DNA of 64,000 nucleotides from Amycolatopsis nivea (lineage in GTDB: Bacteria; Actinomycetota; Actinomycetes; Mycobacteriales; Pseudonocardiaceae): the NCBI RefSeq assembly GCF_004522235.1, contig NZ_SDLT01000038.1, positions 39,465 through 103,464 of the forward strand, given 5' to 3'. Shown here one piece after another: positions 33,102 through 41,526 of the stretch. Position numbers and translations under genes: made by a program. Position 1 is the stretch's first letter. Every line of letters begins with the position of its first letter. The notes below the pieces were generated by a model. It saw nothing but the letters and a program-made list of their open reading frames with translations. It was not told the origin of the DNA and did no database searches.

Positions 33102-34507
33102 CCGGCTGGCGGCTGCGCGGGCTGCGCACCCGGCTGCTGGTGGCGTTCGCGCTGCTGAGCGTGTTCACCGCGATGGCTGTCGCCGGGATCGGCTACGTGC
33201 AGGCGAGGAACGGGATCCTGCAGCGCACCCAGGACAACGCCGCCACCGAGATGACGAACCAGCTCAAGCAGCTGTACCCGCTCCCCCGGCAGCCGGTGGA
33301 CACGAGCGCGCTGCAATCGGTCGCCGACCGGCTGAACGGCCGGAAAACGGCCGCGCTGGTGACGAGCGGCGGCCACAGCGCGGGCGATATGCCGGCCTCG
33401 GTGATCACGCCGGAACTGCGGGCGGTCGTGCGGTCCGGGCGGGTCGCGTGGCAGCGCGTGGACGTCGGCGGCGTGACACAGCTGCTGCTGGGCTCGCCGT
33501 TGCTGATCTCGACCGGCGACCGGCGGAATCCGACGATCCCGTCCGGCATCGAGATCTACGAACTGCGCAATCTCGACGCGGAAATCGACGCGGTGAACCG
33601 GCTGGCCAGGGACGCGTGGCTCGCCGGCGGGGCCGCGCTGGTGGTGGCGTTGATCCTCGCCGTGCTGGCCGCCGGCAGCGTGTTGCGACCGGTCGGCGAG
33701 CTGCAACGCGCGGCGCGCAGGCTCGGTGCGGGCGACCTCGACGCCCGGATCGCCGTCCGCGGCAGTGACGAACTGGCGAGCGTCGCCGAGACGTTCAACG
33801 CGACCGCCGACTCGCTGCAACGCCACGTCGGCGAACTGCGCCGGATGGAAGCCGACGCACGACGGTTCGTCGCCGACGTGTCCCACGAACTGCGCACGCC
33901 GCTCGCCGCGATGACCGCGGTCACCGACATGCTCGACGCCGAAGCGAAGCGGCTGCCGGACGCCGCGGGCGAGGCGGTGCGGCTGGTCAGCCAAGAAACC
34001 CACAACCTGACGCGGTTGGTGAACGACCTGATCGAGGTCACCCGGTTCGACTCCGGCACCGCTTCGCTCGAGGTGGACGACGTCGACGTGGCCGAGGCGG
34101 TTCGCGCAACGCTGCGAGCGCGGGGCTTCGCGGTGGAGACCGACCTGCCGGAAGGGATCCGGGCGCGGGTCGACCCGCGTCGGCTCGACGTGATCGTGGC
34201 CAACCTCGTCGGGAACGCGTTGCGGCACGGCGCGGAGCCGGTGACCGTGCGGCTGCGGGGCGACCAGGCGGGGGTCACGCTCACCGTCGAGGATTCCGGC
34301 TCCGGCTTGGACGAGGGGGTGCTTCCGCACGTGTTTTCCCGGTTCTACAAGGCGGATACCGCTCGCAGCCGGTCGGAAGGGAGCGGGCTCGGGCTCGCGA
34401 TCGCCTGGGAGAACGCGCGGCTGCACCAAGGGGAACTGACCGCGGGCAACCGGCCCGAAGGCGGCGCGGTGTTCACCTTGCGGCTGCCTCGGGAGGTACG
34501 GCGATGA
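33098..34507 (+). CDS. Membrane sensor histidine kinase
   Basis: A 469-residue kinase with two membrane helices (LLVAFALLSVFTAMAVAGIG; AWLAGGAALVVALILAVLAA) around a roughly 150-residue outer sensor domain. A HAMP segment follows, then the dimerisation box DVSHELRTPLAAM with His263. The ATPase domain shows N (NLVGNALRHG), G1 (VEDSGSGLDEG), F (FSRFYKAD) and G2 (GSGLGLAIAWENA). The start GTG overlaps the regulator stop by 4 nt. The kinase phosphorylates the preceding regulator; the signal is unknown, probably envelope stress. Confidence 0.93.
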   Translation: MTGWRLRGLRTRLLVAFALLSVFTAMAVAGIGYVQARNGILQRTQDNAATEMTNQLKQLYPLPRQPVDTSALQSVADRLNGRKTAALVTSGGHSAGDMPASVITPELRAVVRSGRVAWQRVDVGGVTQLLLGSPLLISTGDRRNPTIPSGIEIYELRNLDAEIDAVNRLARDAWLAGGAALVVALILAVLAAGSVLRPVGELQRAARRLGAGDLDARIAVRGSDELASVAETFNATADSLQRHVGELRRMEADARRFVADVSHELRTPLAAMTAVTDMLDAEAKRLPDAAGEAVRLVSQETHNLTRLVNDLIEVTRFDSGTASLEVDDVDVAEAVRATLRARGFAVETDLPEGIRARVDPRRLDVIVANLVGNALRHGAEPVTVRLRGDQAGVTLTVEDSGSGLDEGVLPHVFSRFYKADTARSRSEGSGLGLAIAWENARLHQGELTAGNRPEGGAVFTLRLPREVRR

Positions 34508-34965
34508 AGCGGTGGCTGGCATTGCTCGCGGTCTTGGTGCTGGCGAGCGGCTGCGGGGTGCGGCCCAGCGGGGTGATCCCCGGCGAGAACGCACCCAGCG
34601 GTCCGCCGAACGGGAACAACGGGCACACGGCGACGGTGTATTTCGTGCTTAACGGCAAGGTCGTGCCGGTGGTGCGCACCGGTGTCGGCGACGTGGCCGC
34701 GGACCGGGTCCGCGCGCTGGAGCGAGGGCCGGACGAGGACGAACGGGCGAGCGGTTACACGACGGAGCTTCCGCCGTCGTTCGAACCGATCGCCATCGGG
34801 GTCTCGGACGCGGAGATCGGCGTGAACGTCCGGGAACTGTCGCCGAACGCGGTCGCGCAGATCGTGTGCACGGTGGTCGCGGCAGGCGGAGGCGGAGCGT
34901 CGGGGACTGTCCGGCTTTCCGGTGGCGGGCAGACGCTCCAGCCTGCGGGCTGCGGTCCCGGATAG
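34504..34965 (+). CDS. GerMN-like lipoprotein co-transcribed with the two-component system
   Basis: A 153-residue lipoprotein. Signal peptide LLAVLVLASGCGVRPSG, with the lipobox LASGC giving a lipidated Cys. The mature part (TVYFVLNGKVVPVVRTG, ADRVRALERGPDEDERASGY, TELPP) resembles a GerMN domain. The start overlaps the kinase stop by 4 nt (ATGA). A lipoprotein in the same operon suggests it tunes the sensor from outside, as CseA does in Streptomyces; this is analogy. Confidence 0.8.
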   Translation: MKRWLALLAVLVLASGCGVRPSGVIPGENAPSGPPNGNNGHTATVYFVLNGKVVPVVRTGVGDVAADRVRALERGPDEDERASGYTTELPPSFEPIAIGVSDAEIGVNVRELSPNAVAQIVCTVVAAGGGGASGTVRLSGGGQTLQPAGCGPG

Positions 34966-34974
34966 GCAGGCCGG

Positions 34975-36390
34975 TCAGTACCGGTCGCGACCAGGTTCGC
35001 GGTACAGCACCGCGTAGAGCGCGCCGCCCACGATCGGGCCGACGACCGCGGAGAGGTCGACGCCGCCGAGAGCGACCGAAACCGGTCCCTGCCACAGTGT
35101 CGTGCTGGCGCACAGCAGCGCTGCCCCGGTGCCGGCCGCGAAAGCCCAGCACCCTTGCCAGTTCACGCCGTTGCGGAACCAGAACGGGCTGGTGCTGCGG
35201 ATGTCGGCCAGGCCGGGGCCGTCGTACCGGTTGCGGCGGCGCACGAGATCGACGGCGTAGATCGCCATGACCGGGCCGAGATAGGTCACCGCGAGCGTCA
35301 GGATGTTGTTCAGCGCGGTGAGGAAGCTGGGCGCCATCAGCATGTACGCGGTCAGCAGAAAGCCCACCGCCGCGTCCAGCAGCACGGTCCGGGCCCGGGG
35401 CGCGCGGAGCCCGACCGCCTGGAGCATCAGGCCGGACGAGTAGAAGGTCGACACGTTGTTGGTGAGAGTGCCGAGCAGCACGGCCACCAGGAAAACCGGG
35501 TAGAACCACCTCGGCAGGATGGCCGCCATCGAGGTCTGCGGATCGGCCATGTCGACCACGGTTCCGGCCAGTACGCCGATGCTGCCCAAGACCAGCGCGG
35601 GCAGCGCGCCGCCGAAGCCGGTCCACCACGCGGCTTTCGCCGGGCTTTCGGACCGCGGCAGGTAGCGCGCGTAGTCGGCGCCGGTCAGCCAGGACACCGG
35701 TCCCGACGCGATCACGGTGAAGCCGGCGAGCAGAGCCGCCGCCGTGCCGTGTTCCGGCGGCGCCGGGAGATGGGAGAAGTCCGCCCGGCTCACCACGATG
35801 GCCGCCAGGATCGCGAGGCACACCGCGAGCAGCACTCCGAAGTACTTGCTCAGGTGCAGGATCGTCGCGTGGCCGTACACGCTCACCGCGAACGTGGCCA
35901 CACCGACCACCGCGAGCACGAGGAGCTGCAGCCAGATCGATCCGGTGTCCGCGCCGAAGACGCCGAGCAGCGCGAGGCCGGCCATCGCGGTGATCGACAG
36001 GTTGATCGCGCCGAACCCCACGGCGGTCAGCCAGCCGAGGCCGCTGCCGACGACCCGGTTGCCGCGCACGCCGAACATCGCGCGCATGACCACCGAACTC
36101 GGTGCCCCGGACGGCACGCCGCTCGCGGCGAGCAGGCCGACCAGCACCCAGAACAGGTTGCCCGCCACCAGCACCAGCACCGCCTGCCCGATGCTGAGCC
36201 CGAGCACCGTCAGCGTGCCGCCGAGCAGGATGTAGAGGTAGGCGAGGTTCGACGACAGCCAGACCGGGAACAACTGGCGGGCCCGCCCCCGGCGTTCCCG
36301 GTCCGGCACCGGCTCGATGCCCCTGGTCTCGATCCGGCCGACCTCGTTGACCGGATCGACGCGATCGCTCTGCCTCGTCGGATTCTTCAT
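34975..36390 (-). CDS. NCS1 permease of the biosynthetic cluster
   Basis: A 471-residue transporter with about 12 helices. NCS1 signatures: LFPVWLSSNLAYLYILLGG, FWVLVGLLAASGVPSGAPS, VMRAMFGVRGNRVVGSGLGW, TGADYARYLPRS. It differs from the permease fused to rhodanese in this window and has no extra domain. The ATG at 36390 has a strong AGGAAAGGGGG site. It is the last gene of the precursor operon, 32 nt after the ThDP enzyme, so it probably imports a small nitrogenous precursor or exports an intermediate; the substrate is not known. Confidence 0.88.
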   Translation of the reverse strand: MKNPTRQSDRVDPVNEVGRIETRGIEPVPDRERRGRARQLFPVWLSSNLAYLYILLGGTLTVLGLSIGQAVLVLVAGNLFWVLVGLLAASGVPSGAPSSVVMRAMFGVRGNRVVGSGLGWLTAVGFGAINLSITAMAGLALLGVFGADTGSIWLQLLVLAVVGVATFAVSVYGHATILHLSKYFGVLLAVCLAILAAIVVSRADFSHLPAPPEHGTAAALLAGFTVIASGPVSWLTGADYARYLPRSESPAKAAWWTGFGGALPALVLGSIGVLAGTVVDMADPQTSMAAILPRWFYPVFLVAVLLGTLTNNVSTFYSSGLMLQAVGLRAPRARTVLLDAAVGFLLTAYMLMAPSFLTALNNILTLAVTYLGPVMAIYAVDLVRRRNRYDGPGLADIRSTSPFWFRNGVNWQGCWAFAAGTGAALLCASTTLWQGPVSVALGGVDLSAVVGPIVGGALYAVLYREPGRDRY

Positions 36391-36422
36391 CCCGCCCCCT
36401 TTCCTCGCATGGCCGGCCGCGG

Positions 36423-38078
36423 TCACGACACCCCGACGCGCAGCTCCACCACATACGGTTCGCCCGAGCGCCATGCCATCGCCGCGGCGTCGGCGGCTTC
36501 GCCCGGGCTCTCGGCCACGACGCCCTTGACCCCCATCGCGCCCGCGAGCGCGACGAAGTCGATCCGCGGCTCCACGAGGTCCATGCCGACCAGCCGGCCC
36601 TGTCCGGCCAGCGCGGGCACCCGTCCGCGGAGGTTGTCCTTCAACATCAGGTACTGGCAGTTGTTGACCACCACGAAAAGCACCGGCAGCCGTTCGTGCG
36701 CGGCGGTCCACAGCGCCTGCGGGCTGTACATCGCCGATCCGTCGCCGACGAAGCACACCACCGGGTCGAGCCCGCGTCCGATGCAGACGCCCGCCGCGGC
36801 GGGCATGCCCCAGCCCAGTCCCCCGCCGCGGGCGGCGAAGTACCGCCCTGGCTTGCCCGCCCGGTGGAACCGGCGCACGTAGACGTCGCTGCTCATCGAC
36901 TCGTCCACGACGACCACGTCGTCCGGCAACGCCCGGAGGACCGCGTGCACCGCTGCCACCGGCGCCATCGGCGCTTCGGCGTAGCGCGCCCGGGCCCCGT
37001 CCTCGGCAGCCCGTTCGGCCTCGGCCCGCACCTCGCCTGCCCGGGCGAGCTCCTTGGCTGCGCGCTCGCCGTCGGCCAGCAGCGCGACCTTCGCTGTCAG
37101 CTCTTCGAGGGTGCACCGCAGATCGCCGCTGACGCCGAGCCGCACCGGCACCGATCTGGCCAGCTGATGCGGATCGGGAGCCACCTGCAGCAGCTCCGTC
37201 CCCGGCGCCACGAAGTCGCCGCCGCTGTATCCGTAGGCCATGAAAACCCTGCCGCCCAGCAGCAGCACCCTCTTGAACCCGGCCAAGGCGTCCCGGACCT
37301 CCGCCGTGGACAGTCCGAGCTGGCCCGCCCACAACGGATGAGTGGTCGGGAAAACGGTGGTGGCGTGCAACGACGATCCGAACACCCGTGCTCCGGCCGC
37401 TTCCGCGAACCCGGTCAGCGCGTCGACCGCACCGCTCGCGGCCACCTCGTCCCCGGCCACCACCGCGACCTGGTCCGGCGGCACGTCGCACAACAGCCGC
37501 GCCAGTTCGGCCGCGCGGGGTGCGCAACCGCCGCGCTCCACCGGCGATCGCGGCGGCACCGCCCGCGCGCCGCGAGGGTCCTCCGCTTCCAGGACGTCGA
37601 CCGGCAGCGACACGAACACCGGGCCGGTCGGCTCCGACGCCGCGTCGCGGAACGCCCGGCGCAGCACCACCCCGAGGTCCTCGACCCGGCGGACCTCGTG
37701 CGTCCACTTCGCCACCGGCGCGGCCAGCCCGGCGAGATCGCCGGACAGCAACGGATCCTGCACGAGATGCCGCTGGTCCGCCTGTCCCGCGGTGATCACC
37801 AGCGGGGTGCGCTGCACCACCGCGTTGGTCAGGTTTCCCACGGCGTTCCCGAGCCCGGCCATGGCGTGCAGGTTCGCCATGGCCGGCCTGCCGGTGGCCT
37901 GTGCGCAGCCGTCCGCCATCGCGACCACAGAGCTTTCCTGGAGACCGAGCACGTACCGCGGATCGCGTGCCGCCGACAACGCGGTCATCAGCGGAAGCTC
38001 GGTGGTGCCGGGATTGCCGAACACGTGCCGCACGCCCTCGGTGCGCAGCACCTCCAGCACGACGTCGCTGCCCCTCAC
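36423..38078 (-). CDS. ThDP-dependent benzoylformate-decarboxylase-like enzyme
   Basis: A 551-residue thiamine-diphosphate enzyme. N-terminal Pyr domain: FGNPGTTELPLMTALSA, LQESSVVAMADGCAQATG with the cofactor-activating Glu, ANLHAMAGLGNAVGNL with the His that matches BFD His70. The PP domain has GDGSAMYSPQALWTAAHERL and the metal-binding NNCQYLML. It should decarboxylate a 2-oxo acid, or join two carbonyls. The GTG start overlaps the amidinotransferase stop by 4 nt. With the aminotransferase upstream in the operon it could take an amino acid to a keto acid to an aldehyde. The ligand position of BFD Ser26 is Thr here, so the substrate may differ. Confidence 0.88.
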   Translation of the reverse strand: MRGSDVVLEVLRTEGVRHVFGNPGTTELPLMTALSAARDPRYVLGLQESSVVAMADGCAQATGRPAMANLHAMAGLGNAVGNLTNAVVQRTPLVITAGQADQRHLVQDPLLSGDLAGLAAPVAKWTHEVRRVEDLGVVLRRAFRDAASEPTGPVFVSLPVDVLEAEDPRGARAVPPRSPVERGGCAPRAAELARLLCDVPPDQVAVVAGDEVAASGAVDALTGFAEAAGARVFGSSLHATTVFPTTHPLWAGQLGLSTAEVRDALAGFKRVLLLGGRVFMAYGYSGGDFVAPGTELLQVAPDPHQLARSVPVRLGVSGDLRCTLEELTAKVALLADGERAAKELARAGEVRAEAERAAEDGARARYAEAPMAPVAAVHAVLRALPDDVVVVDESMSSDVYVRRFHRAGKPGRYFAARGGGLGWGMPAAAGVCIGRGLDPVVCFVGDGSAMYSPQALWTAAHERLPVLFVVVNNCQYLMLKDNLRGRVPALAGQGRLVGMDLVEPRIDFVALAGAMGVKGVVAESPGEAADAAAMAWRSGEPYVVELRVGVS

Positions 38079-39115
38079 CGATAGGTTTCCAAAGTCCCGG
38101 TCCGGCGGACGTCGAGGGTCGCGCAGTGGAAGCCGCCGCCGAACGTGCGCGCCTGGCTCAGTTTCAGCGGCAGCACGTCGACCTTGTGCGCTTCCAGTTC
38201 CTTGATCAGCGCGGTCTGCCGCTTGTCGACGGCGACCAGCTCCGGGCTGATGCTGAGCAGGTTCATGCCGATCCACACCGAGTTGATCGGGAACGAGCCG
38301 GACCAGCCGATGTCCACCATCTCCGGGCACCAGATCTTGTCCCAGGACCGGAAGATCTCCGGCAGGTTCCCGTCGTTCACCCGTTCCGGATGCAGCAGCA
38401 CCAGGCCCGGCCGCAGCGGCACCACCGTGGTGTCGATGTGCGCGGAGGGATAGAGGTCGCGGCAGGCGTGCACGGTGTACTCCGGGCCGACCGCCTGCTG
38501 CAGCCAGCGGGCTCCCATTTCATTGCCGCCGTCGGACACCTGGTAGATCAGATCGGTGCCGAGGCGGATGACGTTGGCCGCGTCGAAACACGGTTCGAGG
38601 TCGGCGAGCCGTTGCCCCTCCGGCAGCTCGGGCCGGTACATCTCGTCGGCGAGCGCCGGGCGCGGCGCCGAGATCCAGCGCGCACCGGAGTTGAAGTACT
38701 CCAGCAGCAACGGCTTGTACAACGACTGCTTGAGCGCCCTCCCGCGCACCACCATCGGCGCTTCGATCAGCAGATCGCCCACCACCAGCACGGTGTCGCG
38801 CGGGGCGTGGTCGAGGTATCCCTCCGTCTCCCACAAGCCGGTCCGCAGGACCGCGTCCGGATCGGCGGGCGCCGGTCTGCGGACGGTGACGCCGAGTCCG
38901 GTCAGCGCGGCGCAGAACTCCTCGAGCTCCTCCTCCGCCTGTTCGATCGCCGCCAGCGGGTACTTGCCGGATTCGAGTCTCTCGGCGCCGCCCGCGTCGT
39001 GGTAGTCCATCGTCAGGATGCTGCGTTCGGCGCGCGGGATCCGGGCGCCGAGCGCGGAGCCGACCACGACCTCCTCCAGCTGGTCCCATTCGTTGTGCGC
39101 ACTGACCAAACTCAT
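38075..39115 (-). CDS. Glycine/inosamine amidinotransferase family enzyme
   Basis: A 346-residue enzyme of the GATM/StrB family, which moves the amidino group of arginine to an amine. Signs: SAHNEWDQLEEVVVG at the start, EPCFDAANVIR (Asp of the triad), SAHIDTTVVPLRPGLVLLHP (His), and GGGFHCATLDVRR with the catalytic Cys331. The length matches StrB. The acceptor cannot be read; glycine, an amino acid or an aminocyclitol are possible, and no aminocyclitol genes are near. It is followed with a 4-nt overlap by the ThDP enzyme. The product should carry a guanidine. Confidence 0.92.
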   Translation of the reverse strand: MSLVSAHNEWDQLEEVVVGSALGARIPRAERSILTMDYHDAGGAERLESGKYPLAAIEQAEEELEEFCAALTGLGVTVRRPAPADPDAVLRTGLWETEGYLDHAPRDTVLVVGDLLIEAPMVVRGRALKQSLYKPLLLEYFNSGARWISAPRPALADEMYRPELPEGQRLADLEPCFDAANVIRLGTDLIYQVSDGGNEMGARWLQQAVGPEYTVHACRDLYPSAHIDTTVVPLRPGLVLLHPERVNDGNLPEIFRSWDKIWCPEMVDIGWSGSFPINSVWIGMNLLSISPELVAVDKRQTALIKELEAHKVDVLPLKLSQARTFGGGFHCATLDVRRTGTLETYR

Positions 39116-39169
39116 TCGCGAACCTCCGTGGAGCAGTCGGGAAACAACAATGGCGAGCGGGCGAACGCG

Positions 39170-39997
39170 TCAGCCGAGCAGCGCGGCCAGCCGGGGGTGA
39201 GCGGCGAGTTCGGCACGCAGCCGCGCGAAGTTGGCCTCGGCGGGACCGTCCTGCATCTCGAACACGTGCCACCCCCACTTCGCGGCGAACTCGCGGAAGA
39301 AGCCGTCGCAGGCGGACTGCAGTTCCAGATAGCCCGCGCGGCCGCGGCCCTCGCCCGCCGCGCCAAGGTCTTCCAGCGGGCCGAGGGACCCCTTCTGCGC
39401 CATCCGCCAGCGATAGGACCGTTCGACCGGACCGGAAATCACCAGCCCGACGTCCGGGGCACAGCGCTGGAACAACTCCGTCAGCATCTCCTGCGCCCGT
39501 TCGATCTCCTCGATCATCATCGGGCCGGTCGCCAGCTTGCGGGCGACGTAGAGTTCCTTGTAGGCCATCTTCAGGCTGAAGCTCTCGTCGATCACGTGCG
39601 TGCCGCGGGCGGTGTACGGCAGCACGGCTTCGTGGTACAGCAGCACCTGGCCGACCCATTCCAGCCACGCGGCGGCCAGCGGCCCGGCGGGCACGTTGCG
39701 GGTGAACGCGGTCGATCCGTAGCGTTCCTCCCACCCTTCCTCCTCGAACGCGGCGAACGCGGGCGGCGGCGGCGGAGCGTCCACGCCCAGGTGCAGCAGG
39801 CGGAACGATTCGACCCACAGCTGCCGCAGCGCCTGCCGGGTGTTCTCGCGCTCGTTCGCCGAGATTTCCTTGCGCCAGCTGAGCATCTTGACGTCGTGCC
39901 CGCCGTCGGCCAGCGCCTTCGACAGCATCTTGGCCATCGCGGTCTTGCCGGTGCCGTCGATGCCGAGCAGTGCGACGTGCAGTCCGGAGCCGGTCAT
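39170..39997 (-). CDS. Thymidylate-kinase-like P-loop kinase
   Basis: A 275-residue protein with the P-loop LLGIDGTGKTAMAKML and the segment THVIDESFSLKMAYKELYVA corresponding to the second NMP-kinase motif. It then diverges (RSYRWRMAQKGSLGPLED). Similar thymidylate-kinase-like proteins occur in natural-product clusters, where they may phosphorylate a small precursor. It lies 54 nt upstream of the amidinotransferase in the precursor operon. The acceptor is unknown. The ATG at 39997 has an AAGGGG site. Confidence 0.78.
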   Translation of the reverse strand: MTGSGLHVALLGIDGTGKTAMAKMLSKALADGGHDVKMLSWRKEISANERENTRQALRQLWVESFRLLHLGVDAPPPPPAFAAFEEEGWEERYGSTAFTRNVPAGPLAAAWLEWVGQVLLYHEAVLPYTARGTHVIDESFSLKMAYKELYVARKLATGPMMIEEIERAQEMLTELFQRCAPDVGLVISGPVERSYRWRMAQKGSLGPLEDLGAAGEGRGRAGYLELQSACDGFFREFAAKWGWHVFEMQDGPAEANFARLRAELAAHPRLAALLG

Positions 39998-40041
39998 GCG
40001 ATTCCCCTTCGTTCCCGTGGTGCGGGCCGGAGCCCGGTTTT

Positions 40042-41220
40042 TCAGCGCGGCACGCCCGCCAGCCGCTGAACCGCCTCGCGCAGCGTCGGCACCGGCTTGC
40101 AGAAGGCGAACCGGAGCAGCCGGCCCGCCGAGCGGCGGTCGGGGAAGAAGTCGCTCATCGGCAGCGCGGCGACTCCCGTCGTGGCCACGAGGTCCTTCGC
40201 GAACGCCTCGATGTCCTCGCCCGCGCCCCACGGACCGGCGTCCGCGGTGACGAAGAACCCGCCGGACGGCAGTTGCGGCCGCAAGCCGGCCTCGGTCAGG
40301 CCGCGCCACAAGATGTTGCGGCGCACCCGGTACTCCGCGCGCAGCGTGTCGAAATAGCCGCTGTCGTCGGCCCAGCGCAACGCCGAAGCGGTGATCGCCT
40401 GCAGCGGGGCGGGCACGGAGAAAGCCAGGTGCCGGTGGTGGTATTGGGCCTTGACGCTCAGTTCGCGCGGCGCGTACATCCAGCCGATCCGCCAGCCGCC
40501 CAGCGACAGCATCTTCGACGCCGACGAGCAGACGATCGTCCGCTCCCGCATGCCTTCCTGTGCGGCGATGCAGACGTGCGGCCCGTCGTAGGTGTGCTCC
40601 TCGTACACCTCGTCGCTGACCACGAGCAGATCGTGCTCGACGGCGAACTCCGCCAGGTCCGCCGCGGACCGCGCGGACAGCGTGAATCCGGTCGGGTTGT
40701 TCGGGGTGTTCAGCAGCAGCGTGCGGGTCGCCGGCGTGACCGCGCGGCGCAGCGCGTCGAAGTCCGGTTCGAGCGGCCCCGAACCGCGCGAACCGGCGAG
40801 CGGAACCGGGACCAGCCGCGCCCCGGCGAGCCGGGCCAACCCGGGGTAGTTGTCGTAAAACGGTTCCAGCGCAAGGATTTCCGAGTCCGGAGGCGTCACC
40901 GCGAGCAAAGCTGCGGCGACCGCTTCGGTGCACCCGACAGTGACCGTGATCTCCCCGTCCGGGTCGTAGCTCAGGCCGCGCGCCTCGGCGCGGGCGGCCA
41001 GCTCGGACCTGAGTTCGGCCGTGCCGTACAGCGGCGCGTACTGGCGGCTGCGCTGGCTTCGCAGCGCCGCCTCGGTGATGTCCAGCCGCGGAGTCGGTGC
41101 GCCGTCGGGAAAACCCTGGGCGAGATTGATCGCGCCGACCTGCTCGGCGAGGGTGAAGATCTCGAAATAGATGTCGCTTTCTTCTTCGGGCACAGCAATG
41201 CCCAGTCTCGCTTCGTGCAC
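40042..41220 (-). CDS. Class I/II PLP aminotransferase
   Basis: A 392-residue fold-type I aminotransferase of the kynurenine/methionine (KAT/YbdL) branch. Start: AEQVGAINLAQGFPDGAP. PLP-binding motifs: LLLNTPNNPTGFTLS, VVSDEVYEEHTYDG and SSASKMLSLGGWRIGW with the Schiff-base Lys. The C-terminal Arg is in RLLRFAFCKP. I chose GTG 41220 with an AGGGGGA site. It is the first gene of the precursor operon and divergent from the carbamoyltransferase. It probably supplies the 2-oxo acid for the ThDP enzyme or aminates an aldehyde. Confidence 0.9.
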   Translation of the reverse strand: MHEARLGIAVPEEESDIYFEIFTLAEQVGAINLAQGFPDGAPTPRLDITEAALRSQRSRQYAPLYGTAELRSELAARAEARGLSYDPDGEITVTVGCTEAVAAALLAVTPPDSEILALEPFYDNYPGLARLAGARLVPVPLAGSRGSGPLEPDFDALRRAVTPATRTLLLNTPNNPTGFTLSARSAADLAEFAVEHDLLVVSDEVYEEHTYDGPHVCIAAQEGMRERTIVCSSASKMLSLGGWRIGWMYAPRELSVKAQYHHRHLAFSVPAPLQAITASALRWADDSGYFDTLRAEYRVRRNILWRGLTEAGLRPQLPSGGFFVTADAGPWGAGEDIEAFAKDLVATTGVAALPMSDFFPDRRSAGRLLRFAFCKPVPTLREAVQRLAGVPR

Positions 41221-41526
41221 GAGTCCCCCTAGGACGCCGGATCTCGACCGCCGTTTTTCCGAACGTACCACCGGCCGCCGCGGGAAGGGAACCCCGAAAG
41301 TAGTTGCGTCCGGGAAATGGCCACCGTACACTTGGCATGATCACATTGTCGCGCGCTCGTTAAAGGCGCGTCGAGGACCTTGCCGCCCGTTCGGTTCGGC
41401 TGCTCGCGTCCATTCTCGAAAGTAATCGACCAGGAGGCATCACCGCCCGGAAGGGACGGCTAAACCTCACTGGCGAACATTCGTGCCTGCCCAGACAAAG
41501 GCACGGTAAAAACGAGGGAGAAATGC
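41221..41526. promoter_or_regulatory. Divergent promoter region of precursor operon and carbamoyltransferase
   Basis: This 306-nt non-coding region separates two cluster transcription units. It holds a 7-bp inverted repeat CGTGCCT (41482-41488) and AGGCACG (41499-41505) with a 10-nt spacer, just upstream of the GAGGGA ribosome site of the carbamoyltransferase. It may be an operator or a leader hairpin. I saw no clear -35/-10 pair and no coding sequence. Confidence 0.5.
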
